From assembly GCA_030636245.1 (NCBI GenBank), contig DAOVXI010000052.1, forward strand, positions 1 to 9,148: a DNA stretch of 9,148 bases. Direction: 5' to 3'. This DNA comes from Deltaproteobacteria bacterium. GTDB taxonomy: Bacteria; Desulfobacterota; GWC2-55-46; DRQE01. Numbering within the stretch: position 1 is the first letter of the stretch; every line of letters begins with the position of its first letter. Of the stretch, positions 1 to 6,328 are shown one piece after another. The notes beneath the pieces were generated by a model that saw nothing but the letters and a program-made list of their open reading frames with translations, made no database searches and was not told the origin of the DNA. The position numbers and the translations under genes are program-made.

Positions 1-333
1 AATATGGTCCTTGTTAAAGAGATGCTTTCTCTTGAGGGGTATACTATAATGGAAGCGGTAAATGGCGCTGCAGCACTTGAGAGTATGGCTAAGGATGCGC
101 CTGATATTGTTCTGATGGACCTTCAGATGCCTGTCATGGGCGGGCTTGAAGCGATGGGTAAGATAAAAGAAGAAGAGAGGTACAAAGGGATCCCCGTGGT
201 GGCACTGACCGCCTCAGCCATGATGGGTGATGAGGAGAAGATCCTGGCTCAGGGCTTCGACGGCTACGTACCAAAACCAATAGAACTTTCTAAACTGCTT
301 GGAGAGGTATCCCGAGTGCTCAAGCAGGCTTAG
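1..333 (+). CDS. Response regulator receiver domain, 5' end missing
   Basis: This is the C-terminal part of a CheY-like receiver domain, which takes a phosphoryl group from a histidine kinase. The reading frame is open from base 1 and begins inside the normal receiver N-terminus, so the Met at base 4 is probably internal and the first beta strand with its acidic pair lies upstream. Counting from that Met, the phosphoacceptor is Asp39 in the motif DIVLMDLQMPVMGG. The conserved Thr69 (ALTASA) and Lys91 (VPKPI) switch residues are both present, so the domain looks functional. It ends right after the last helix with no output domain. It could be a stand-alone CheY/DivK-like regulator or the terminal receiver of a hybrid histidine kinase; the missing upstream part would decide. 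Its stop codon lies inside the 3' end of the convergent transglutaminase gene. Confidence 0.9.
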   Translation, partial: NMVLVKEMLSLEGYTIMEAVNGAAALESMAKDAPDIVLMDLQMPVMGGLEAMGKIKEEERYKGIPVVALTASAMMGDEEKILAQGFDGYVPKPIELSKLLGEVSRVLKQA

Positions 334-2353
334 CCTTATTTATCAGTAGTTTTTCCATGAGTCCGGGTATCGTATCACTTTTGTATTCAAGTCCTTTATT
401 TCCATACCTTATCTTCTCAAAAATATCAGTAAGCTCTGTGACTTCCATTATACCCGTACGCTCTGCAAAGGCTCGCGGGGTCTCATGGTCAAGTCGTTCC
501 ATGCCGTTATCTTTTTTGATCACCGCCAACATCTTTAGATAGAACAGTGGGGTTTTGTCCGGGTGTTTTCTTTTCTTGGATCTATTTATATAGAATATAA
601 CCATGACCGCTGTTATCGGGATCAAAAGTACGATCAAAAGAAGGTTGCCTCTTTTCTTTGAGTTTGTTTTTATGTCGCTACTGAATGATTTTATTGTCTT
701 GATCAGGGCGCTTATCCTTGACTCTATTCCTTTTGTTCCGCTGACCTGGTCTTCGAATGAGTAGTTAATTATATGTCTGTTCCATCTCCATATGAGGGTG
801 TCCATGTACATTGTGAGCTTTGAGTAGCTAAAGGCATTAATAAGCCCCGAGTTGGCTGTCGGGTCAAAGGTTACCCAGCCCAGGTCTTTGATGTAAGCCT
901 CTACCCAGCTGTGAGCGTCTTGCTGGCGCACAACGTAATAATCCCCGAAAGGGTTCCACTGACCTTCAAGGTATCCTGTTACAAGCCTTGATGGTATGTC
1001 TATGGTGCGCAGCATGATCGCCATGGCTGTAGCGTACTGTTCGCAGTATCCCTGCTTCGTATAAAAAAGAAAATCATTGAGAGGGGTTTCGCCTTCGCCC
1101 TTTTTTGTCGTGAGGGAGTAGCCGTAGTTACCTTTAAGGTGAGCTTCGATCGCGCGTGCCTTATCGATATCCTCTGTCATATTTGTTGTCACTTCTTTTG
1201 CGAGCGCCATAATGAGCTCGGTCTTTTCAGGAAGAGCCAGGTATGCCATCATATCCTGTTCATTCAAAGTGTCTTCGATTATGCCGTCAGGGGTTGACCA
1301 CACAGAGTACTTTGTTTTCCTGTAGGGCACGGTGGGTACCCGGATCGCGTCACCCCTGTCGTTGAATAATCTTATGAAACCTCCCTCTATCCTGTTCCAA
1401 TCGGGGAGGGCAAACAGTACCGTCGAGTTGACAGGCTCGAGCATGATGTCTTGGCGGATCGCGTCTCTGTTCTTCCGTCCGAGGTGTTCAAAGACAGACA
1501 TTCTGGTACGTGTTACTTTTTCTCTTTTAAAAAGGGTGCGCTTCCAGTTTATGCCGTCATAGGTGTCGAGCGTGGCGCCTTTCATGTGAAGCGGCCTCTT
1601 TTTACGTACCAGCTCGCTACTCTCCGGAAGCTCTATCCTCATTACTATGGTCGGGTCGAGCTTTATGGTCCCAAGCTCTCCGAGTTTGACCGTATCGGAG
1701 AAGGCGGTCGTTTTGATCGTATCAAGTGATTTAATATTAAAAAAACCGACGCTCATTCTTGGAATGATCATAAAGAGTATGAATGTGATGAGCACGGAAG
1801 CGATCGTGATGCCGCCGGTTACCGCTATGAATGGAGCACCGAACAAGCTCTTTGGAAGTGTTACCTCACTGGAGCTTTGTTTACTCCACTCTTCGTGGTC
1901 TCTCTTTAGGTTGAATATCATCATTGCCCAGATGGAGGTAATTATAAATAAACACAGTACAGCAAAGAAGAGAGGGCTCACGGTGGATGCGGCGGCGGCA
2001 AGTACTTCAAAGATTATAATTGTGAAGAGAAGTAAAAAGTCACGTCTCGTATTTACGTCGAGCAGTTTTAACGCGACAAGTACCATGAGGAACTTTGATC
2101 CGGAGGCTATCAAGTCTTTACTCAGCAGAATGTAGTCGCTGATGAATACGGCAAAGATGATAACGGCAATTATGTTCCATAATAAATGCGAGAACTTTGG
2201 CGGACGTTTCACAAAGAGGTAGCCTGTGATAACGGTGGCGAACAGGCAGCCGGCCTTAAAACCCCAGCCAACCTCTTCTATAAGAAGGGTGGCCATAAAG
2301 CCGACGGAGACCAATGCTATGGTGACGGTCCTTATGTACCAGTTAAAGCTCAT
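320..2353 (-). CDS. tgpA: TgpA-type membrane transglutaminase-like protein (DUF3488, transglutaminase core, DUF4129)
   Basis: This 677-residue inner-membrane protein has a transglutaminase/protease-fold domain outside the cytoplasm. Residues 1-200 hold about six or seven hydrophobic segments (roughly 9-27, 33-49, 57-77, 86-98, 105-123, 127-147 and 176-197), matching the DUF3488/TgpA N-terminal domain. The transglutaminase core spans about 395-500, with a complete Cys437 (GYCEQYA), His481 (DAHSWVEAY) and Asp497 (TFDPTAN) triad. A last membrane segment at 570-588 leads to a cytoplasmic DUF4129-like tail with the ETPRAFAERTG and KIRYG motifs. Length and domain order are normal for the family. 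The Pseudomonas TgpA gene sits in a comparable moxR/DUF58 cluster and is reported as essential there; the substrate here is unknown. The start ATG overlaps the DUF58 stop as ATGA, which suggests translational coupling. The 3' end overlaps the response regulator gene by 14 bases. Confidence 0.92.
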   Translation of the reverse strand: MSFNWYIRTVTIALVSVGFMATLLIEEVGWGFKAGCLFATVITGYLFVKRPPKFSHLLWNIIAVIIFAVFISDYILLSKDLIASGSKFLMVLVALKLLDVNTRRDFLLLFTIIIFEVLAAAASTVSPLFFAVLCLFIITSIWAMMIFNLKRDHEEWSKQSSSEVTLPKSLFGAPFIAVTGGITIASVLITFILFMIIPRMSVGFFNIKSLDTIKTTAFSDTVKLGELGTIKLDPTIVMRIELPESSELVRKKRPLHMKGATLDTYDGINWKRTLFKREKVTRTRMSVFEHLGRKNRDAIRQDIMLEPVNSTVLFALPDWNRIEGGFIRLFNDRGDAIRVPTVPYRKTKYSVWSTPDGIIEDTLNEQDMMAYLALPEKTELIMALAKEVTTNMTEDIDKARAIEAHLKGNYGYSLTTKKGEGETPLNDFLFYTKQGYCEQYATAMAIMLRTIDIPSRLVTGYLEGQWNPFGDYYVVRQQDAHSWVEAYIKDLGWVTFDPTANSGLINAFSYSKLTMYMDTLIWRWNRHIINYSFEDQVSGTKGIESRISALIKTIKSFSSDIKTNSKKRGNLLLIVLLIPITAVMVIFYINRSKKRKHPDKTPLFYLKMLAVIKKDNGMERLDHETPRAFAERTGIMEVTELTDIFEKIRYGNKGLEYKSDTIPGLMEKLLINKAKPA

Positions 2354-3432
2354 GTTCCGATAACCCTTACGGTTGGCTTGCCTGTGCCTTCACTCTTTAC
2401 AAGCGCAAGAGCCGTTAGTATGCGTTCCATTTGTCCAACACCGCTGCCGGGTTCTATTGAGGAGGACATCAAAGCCAGGCCGACCGAGTATCCGTGTTTA
2501 AAATAGTTATGCGCAAGGGAGGCCGCTCTATCTACGGCACTCTCAAATTCGTTGCTGCCTTGTTCGCTATCTTCCTTGAGGTTGTTGAAAAAAATTGTAA
2601 CCTCGCTCTCAAGCTCTTTCTCGTGTTCCTTTATGTAGAGTTTATTTGTTCTGGCAAGAGCTTTCCACATGATGTGCCTTGCGTCATCTCCGGGGCCGTA
2701 TTCGCGCGCACCATAGAGTTCAAAACCTTCTCCTTTTACAGGGATGCTTTCCCCGTGGTGTACGCCTCTGCCCGGAGGGGGTGTCTCATCTATCGGTGTT
2801 ATCTTTGGGTAAACCAGTATCAAAGCCTCACTCATGATGAGCCGCCCTTTGTTGAATAGGCCGAAGGGGAAACGTGTTGAGAGTGTTATAAAGCCCAAGG
2901 ACACCTTGCCGCGCCCATTGAATATAACGGAAGAAGAGCTGTGTTTTTCTTCCCCGGCCGATACCTTTATCAGGTAGCCCGGCGTTTGTATCGTGAGGTC
3001 AGCATTGATATCCTCCTTAAGCACGATCGAGTATGAGGGTATCATGCTTTTTTTGTTCGTTATTGTATAGCCGATACGCACAGGGGTATCTCTATGGATC
3101 GTCTTTGGAACGGATCGTTCGACATAGATCTTTTTGAGTGTGCTTTCACTCATCAGCCCTGAGATGACTATAAGTGAGAGCATCATGGCCACCACCAGGT
3201 AGAGCAGGTTGTTACCGGTGTTTATGGCAGCTGCACCGATAATAATAAGAAATATTGTGTATGCGATGCCTTCCTTCGTGAACTTGAGCGAGCGGGGGAG
3301 GAAAAAGAGTTTGAGTCGTTTTTTTCTTGTGATGAGCTCCGTGCCTTTGTTGCCGGAGCTCTTTCCAAGCAGCCTACCGATAAGTATCAGTAGCCACGGC
3401 ATGGGTGTGCTTAATGCGAGCCTTAAGCTCAT
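2350..3432 (-). CDS. DUF58 domain-containing membrane protein
   Basis: This 360-residue protein is of the DUF58 family, which is almost always encoded beside MoxR ATPases and is presumed to be their partner; its biochemical role is not settled. Two hydrophobic segments (about 55-72 and 75-93, with the family motif NTGNNLLYLV between and within them) anchor it in the membrane. A beta-rich region follows at 100-210, then the DUF58 hallmark at 243-273: REYGPGDDARHIMWKALART followed by Lys-Leu-Tyr-Ile-Lys-Glu. The rest resembles a von Willebrand A-like fold. The ATG shares its A with the upstream TAA stop (TAATG), which supports this start. About 50 residues precede the usual family beginning (SLKFTKEG), including a short hydrophobic run at 12-22, so the N-terminus is slightly extended. 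The end overlaps tgpA by 4 bases. Confidence 0.9.
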   Translation of the reverse strand: MSLRLALSTPMPWLLILIGRLLGKSSGNKGTELITRKKRLKLFFLPRSLKFTKEGIAYTIFLIIIGAAAINTGNNLLYLVVAMMLSLIVISGLMSESTLKKIYVERSVPKTIHRDTPVRIGYTITNKKSMIPSYSIVLKEDINADLTIQTPGYLIKVSAGEEKHSSSSVIFNGRGKVSLGFITLSTRFPFGLFNKGRLIMSEALILVYPKITPIDETPPPGRGVHHGESIPVKGEGFELYGAREYGPGDDARHIMWKALARTNKLYIKEHEKELESEVTIFFNNLKEDSEQGSNEFESAVDRAASLAHNYFKHGYSVGLALMSSSIEPGSGVGQMERILTALALVKSEGTGKPTVRVIGT

Positions 3433-4370
3433 TAGACAGGTATCTTTGTTTTTGTAAGGATATCACGGAGAACTTCTTCGTTCTGTCCTCTGCCTGTCTG
3501 AGCGCTCAAGGTGCTTGATATCCTATGAGAGAGAACAGGTATGGCGACATCCAAAATATCATCAGGGGTAAGAAAATCGCGTTCTCTTATGAGAGCGAGA
3601 GCTTGTGCCGAGCGGTAAAGGTATATGGATCCCCTGGGGCTTGCCCCGATACTTATCTCATCGTGATGCCTGGTCGCCTCTATTATCTCTACGATAAGGT
3701 TCGAGAGGTCTTCCTCAACATGTACCGTACTTATTGCTTCCTGCATCTTAGCTATGTCGTCTCCGGAGACTACGGCTTTTAAAGGACTGGCCTTGCTCGT
3801 GGATGCTGAGCTTAATATCTCTTTCTCTACCTCGCTTGTCGGGTAGCCTATTTTAAGCCGCATGCTGAAACGGTCAAGCTGGCTCTCCGGGAGCGGAAAG
3901 GTGCCTGCGAACTCGAGCGGGTTCTGGGTGGCCACGATGAAAAAAGGTGAGGGGAGCTCATAGGTGAGGTTCTCTACCGAGACCTGCTTTTCATTCATCG
4001 CTTCAAGCAGCGCGCTCTGTGTCTTTGGGGTGGCACGGTTTATCTCGTCAGCAAGCACTACATTGGAAAAAATAGGTCCGTGACGGAACTCGAACTCACC
4101 TTTCTTCTGGTTGTAGATGGTGACCCCTATGACATCCGAGGGGAGCAGGTCGCTTGTGAACTGAATTCGCTTAAATGAGGCGTCTATACTTAGGGCGATA
4201 CCGTGGGCCAGGGTTGTTTTGCCAACACCGGGAACGTCCTCTATCAGGAGGTGTCCGCCGCTTAGGAGTGCGGCCGTGCTGAGAGCGCAGACCTCATCCT
4301 TGCCCTTAAGCGCTAGTTTTAAGTTCTCTACGATCTGTATTGATTTTTTGGAGGCTTCATTAAAGTCCAT
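3432..4370 (-). CDS. MoxR-family AAA+ ATPase
   Basis: This 312-residue cytoplasmic AAA+ ATPase is of the MoxR type. These enzymes are thought to act as chaperones that mature or activate partner proteins, often ones with von Willebrand A-like folds. All expected motifs are visible: Walker A EDVPGVGKTT at 44-53, Walker B VVLADEINRA at 104-113, sensor 1 in ATQNP at 147-151, the arginine finger in PESQLDRF (Arg167) and sensor 2 in GASPRGS (Arg246). The length is typical. It is the first gene of a tight operon with DUF58 and TgpA and probably serves those products. The start is chosen because it precedes the GK-containing N-terminal helix at the usual distance. The ribosome site is weak, with only GGAAAG or AAAGGA stretches 14 to 20 bases upstream. 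A good promoter lies about 50-75 bases upstream. Confidence 0.95.
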   Translation of the reverse strand: MDFNEASKKSIQIVENLKLALKGKDEVCALSTAALLSGGHLLIEDVPGVGKTTLAHGIALSIDASFKRIQFTSDLLPSDVIGVTIYNQKKGEFEFRHGPIFSNVVLADEINRATPKTQSALLEAMNEKQVSVENLTYELPSPFFIVATQNPLEFAGTFPLPESQLDRFSMRLKIGYPTSEVEKEILSSASTSKASPLKAVVSGDDIAKMQEAISTVHVEEDLSNLIVEIIEATRHHDEISIGASPRGSIYLYRSAQALALIRERDFLTPDDILDVAIPVLSHRISSTLSAQTGRGQNEEVLRDILTKTKIPV

Positions 4371-4416
4371 TATTATTTTCTTTCTTTCCGATTTCCTTTA
4401 TTTAGAGTATAATTTG

Positions 4417-4446
4417 ATTTTACCAGAAGACAAGGCAAACAGTCAA
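4417..4446 (-). promoter_or_regulatory. Predicted sigma-70-type promoter of the MoxR-DUF58-tgpA operon
   Basis: Read on the minus strand, TTGACT (4446-4441) and TAAAAT (4422-4417) each match the housekeeping consensus at five of six bases. They are separated by 18 bases, and a TGG extended -10 element sits directly before TAAAAT. Transcription would start near 4410, leaving about 40 bases of leader before the MoxR ATG. This is inferred from sequence match only. Confidence 0.6.
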
Positions 4447-4549
4447 ATTATTGTACCTATTGTAACTTATCTTGCTGCTTATTGAGCGATATCTCAGGGT
4501 TGTAGAACAGACTTGCTGTGATAAGGGGAGAATGAGAGGGGAGGCATTA

Positions 4550-4604
4550 AAAAATATTTAAAATAAGCTTTTTTTCTTGCAAAAGTAGCTTATTTTGTGA
4601 TAAA
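4550..4604 (+). promoter_or_regulatory. Predicted rpsB operon promoter with an AT-rich UP-like element
   Basis: TTGCAA (4577-4582) and GATAAA (4599-4604) are 16 bases apart, each matching four of six consensus bases, with a TGT extended -10 motif at 4596-4598. The A/T tract at 4550-4560 fits the AAAWWTWTTT pattern of UP elements and would sit about 60 to 50 bases before a start near 4611. An UP element is expected for a strongly expressed ribosomal protein operon. The stretch between the -10 and the start is A/T-rich, unlike the GC-rich discriminators usual at stringently controlled promoters. The placement is a prediction. Confidence 0.5.
4560..4596. repeat. 10-bp perfect inverted repeat around the rpsB -35 element
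   Basis: AAAATAAGCT (4560-4569) is the exact reverse complement of AGCTTATTTT (4587-4596), separated by 17 bases that include the predicted -35 hexamer. Four or five more A-T pairs can form inside the loop. It could be a two-part operator for a dimeric regulator, or a hairpin. The right arm runs into the TG of the extended -10. The function is unknown. Confidence 0.6.
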
Positions 4605-4609
4605 AAATT

Positions 4610-4723
4610 AGATTACTACACACGCGTAATCTGAAGTGCCGGCGGTGTTCCTTAAATAAGGGATTTCGGCAAATTGCATAACTCGGATACGCGGAGGAAA
4701 AAACCGAAAGAGAGGAAAGAAAA
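4610..4723 (+). promoter_or_regulatory. Structured 5' leader of rpsB with two stem-loops
   Basis: The predicted transcript begins with a stem AGATTAC (4610-4616) paired to GTAATCT (4626-4632). A second, longer hairpin follows: TGCCG (4637-4641) pairs with CGGCA (4667-4671), and inside it TTCCTT (4648-4653) pairs with AAGGGA (4658-4663) around an AAAT loop. Downstream are a strong ribosome-site-like GGAGGA (4693-4698) with no start codon near it, and the working AGAGGA (4711-4716) seven bases before the rpsB ATG. In E. coli the rpsB leader is a target for repression by S2; a similar role here is inference. Confidence 0.45.
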
Positions 4724-5584
4724 ATGGCGTATTTGACAATGAAACAGCTCCTGGAGGCAGGAGTACACTTTGGTCATCAGACCAAGAGGTGGAACCCGAA
4801 GATGAAGTCTTATATCTTTGGAGCGAGGAACGGCATCTACATCATCGACCTTCAGCAAACGGTCAAGATGTTCAAGGATGCTTATGAAATTGTGAAGGAT
4901 GTCGCAAGCAAGGGCGGAAGGGTGCTTTTTGTCGGCACAAAGAAGCAGGCGCATAACGCGATAGTGTCAGCGACAGAAAAATGTGAGATGGATTATGTCG
5001 ACCAGAAGTGGCTTGGCGGACTGCTCACTAACTTTGCGACGGTAAAGAAGAGCCTCGATAGACTCAAGAAACTTGATGCCGAGAAGGAAGCAACAGGGGA
5101 TAAGATGGCCGTGACCAAGAAAGAGTCCATCATGCTCGAAAAAGAGAGACTAAGACTTGAGAAAAGCCTTGGTGGTCTCAGGAACATGAGCAAGATCCCG
5201 TCTGTCATATTCGTTGTGGACTCAAAGAAAGAAGCCATCGCTGTTAAGGAAGGCAGAAAGCTTGGCATACCGGTCGTTGCTGTTGTTGATACCAACTGCG
5301 ATCCTGACGAGGTAGATCACATAATTCCTGGTAATGACGATGCCATACGTGCAATCGATCTGTTCTCTAACGCTATAGCCGAAGCAACCATAGAGGGCAG
5401 GGCCATTTATGAAGAGGGGCTTCAGTCAGAGAGCGATAAGGCAGGTTCAGTAGAGGAAGAGCTTACAAAGGCAGCGGCCGAGGCCGAAGCTGAAGCGCCT
5501 GCTGAAGAGGCTAGCAAAGAGCCGGCAAAAGAAGTAACCGCACCGGCAGAAGAGCCCAAGTCGGAAAAACCGGCAGAAGCTTAA
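4724..5584 (+). CDS. rpsB: 30S ribosomal protein S2
   Basis: This is ribosomal protein S2, which binds late to the small subunit between head and body and is needed for S1 docking and mRNA binding. Family motifs are plain: GVHFGHQTKRWNPKMK at 13-28, KWLGGLLTNF at 95-104, and the VVDTNCDPDEVDHIIPGN region at 187-204. The core ends near residue 234. It is followed by about 52 residues made almost only of Ala, Glu, Pro, Lys and Ser, with repeated PAEE, PAKE and PAEA units, making the protein 286 residues against about 240 in E. coli. The ATG has AGAGGA at a spacing of seven bases and matches the normal family N-terminus. It is the first gene of the translation/lipid operon, and tsf follows after 54 bases. 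Confidence 0.98.
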   Translation: MAYLTMKQLLEAGVHFGHQTKRWNPKMKSYIFGARNGIYIIDLQQTVKMFKDAYEIVKDVASKGGRVLFVGTKKQAHNAIVSATEKCEMDYVDQKWLGGLLTNFATVKKSLDRLKKLDAEKEATGDKMAVTKKESIMLEKERLRLEKSLGGLRNMSKIPSVIFVVDSKKEAIAVKEGRKLGIPVVAVVDTNCDPDEVDHIIPGNDDAIRAIDLFSNAIAEATIEGRAIYEEGLQSESDKAGSVEEELTKAAAEAEAEAPAEEASKEPAKEVTAPAEEPKSEKPAEA

Positions 5585-5638
5585 AACAGATAGAAGCTTG
5601 AAAAACTATATAATATAAATTTGGAGGATTTTCAGTAG

Positions 5639-6265
5639 ATGGAGATTTCAGCAGCTAAAGTTAAAGAACTTAGATCAATGACCGGCGCAGGTATAATGGA
5701 CTGCAAGAGGGCCTTAAAGGAGAGCGAGCTTGATATAGATCGGGCCGTTACATTCCTGAGGGAGAAGGGTCTTGCGGCGGCATCGAAAAAAGCCGGCAGG
5801 GCAACATCGGAAGGTCTTGTTACCCCTTATATCCATAGCGGTGGTAAGATAGGCGTAATTGTTGAGGTTAACTGTGAGACTGATTTTGTCGCAAAGACAG
5901 ATGATTTTCAGGGACTCACCAGAGATATAGCAATGCACGTTGCGGCAATGAACCCCTTGTATGTACAGAGGGAGGACGTTCCCGCCGATGTGATAGAAAA
6001 AGAAAAAGATATCTACAAGGCCCAAGCCAAGGAATCCGGCAAGCCGGAAAAGGTTATCGAGAAGATAGCCGAGGGCAAGCTTGATAAGTTCTATAAGGAT
6101 AATTGCCTGCTGGAACAGCAGTTCGTTAAGAACAATGATCAGACAATAGGCGATTTGCTTACCGAAGCGATAGCCAAGCTTGGTGAGAACATGCAGATAA
6201 ACCGTTTTACCAGGTATGCTATTGGCGAGGGCTCGGACGAGAACTCAACAGAAGAGTGCGCCTAG
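5639..6265 (+). CDS. tsf: Translation elongation factor Ts (short form)
   Basis: EF-Ts is the guanine nucleotide exchange factor that recycles EF-Tu from its GDP to its GTP state in the cytoplasm. The N-terminal UBA-like domain contains LRSMTGAGIMDCKRALKES (11-29). The exchange signature ETDFVAKTDDF lies at 80-90, and the conserved CLLEQQFVKNNDQTIGDLL block is at 156-174, with NRFTRYAIGEG near the end. At 208 residues it lacks the long duplicated core/coiled-coil portion of the 283-residue E. coli protein. Such short versions are normal in Thermus, cyanobacteria and many deltaproteobacteria, so this is not a truncation. A clear GGAGGA (5623-5628) lies ten bases before the ATG. The end and stop codon sit in a possible small hairpin (GTGCG 6256-6260 with CGCAC 6272-6276). 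Confidence 0.98.
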   Translation: MEISAAKVKELRSMTGAGIMDCKRALKESELDIDRAVTFLREKGLAAASKKAGRATSEGLVTPYIHSGGKIGVIVEVNCETDFVAKTDDFQGLTRDIAMHVAAMNPLYVQREDVPADVIEKEKDIYKAQAKESGKPEKVIEKIAEGKLDKFYKDNCLLEQQFVKNNDQTIGDLLTEAIAKLGENMQINRFTRYAIGEGSDENSTEECA

Positions 6266-6328
6266 TAACACCGCACCTCGCTTAAATAAAACGAAGGGAC
6301 ATAAAAAGCATCTTTCTCTCCGTACTCT

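Larger units (their letters stand above)
4371..4723. other. Divergent intergenic region between the MoxR operon and the rpsB operon
   Basis: This 353-base gap contains no convincing gene. Its left end (4371-4446) holds the minus-strand promoter and leader of the MoxR gene. Its right part (4550-4723) holds the rpsB promoter, a 10-base inverted repeat and a folded leader. The middle (4447-4549) shows only a weak 4-bp hairpin (TGAG/CTCA near 4483-4496) and a purine-rich stretch around 4525-4543, to which I can assign no role. Confidence 0.7.

Noticed and set aside
1332..2135. Several plus-strand open frames across the tgpA gene
   Set aside because: They are antisense to a clear family member, match no known protein, and have no ribosome sites or conserved motifs.
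4385..4413. Plus-strand TATAAT at 4408-4413 as an rpsB promoter
   Set aside because: The matching -35 position reads TTTCCG, a poor match, and the start would leave an unusually long leader of about 300 bases. The promoter at 4577-4604 is better placed.
4500..4525. TTGTAG with extended TGTGATAAG as a second rpsB promoter
   Set aside because: The spacing is only 14 bases, too short for a working sigma-70 promoter.
4652..4954. Minus-strand open frame of about 100 residues over the rpsB start
   Set aside because: It lies antisense to rpsB and its leader, with no recognisable motifs; it is a shadow of the real gene.
5577..5599. AAGCTT repeated around the rpsB stop codon, forming a possible hairpin or terminator
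   Set aside because: AAGCTT is itself a palindrome and any two copies can pair. The stem is six bases with an 11-base loop and no T-tract follows.
5598..5614. TATAAT (5609-5614) with a nearby TTGAAA in the rpsB-tsf gap, as an internal tsf promoter
   Set aside because: TTGAAA is only five bases from TATAAT, and no acceptable -35 lies 16-18 bases upstream. The run is more simply an A/T-rich leader before the tsf ribosome site.
6256..6276. GTGCG/CGCAC hairpin around the tsf stop codon as a terminator
   Set aside because: The stem is only five perfect pairs with no following T-tract, and the operon clearly continues into pyrH.
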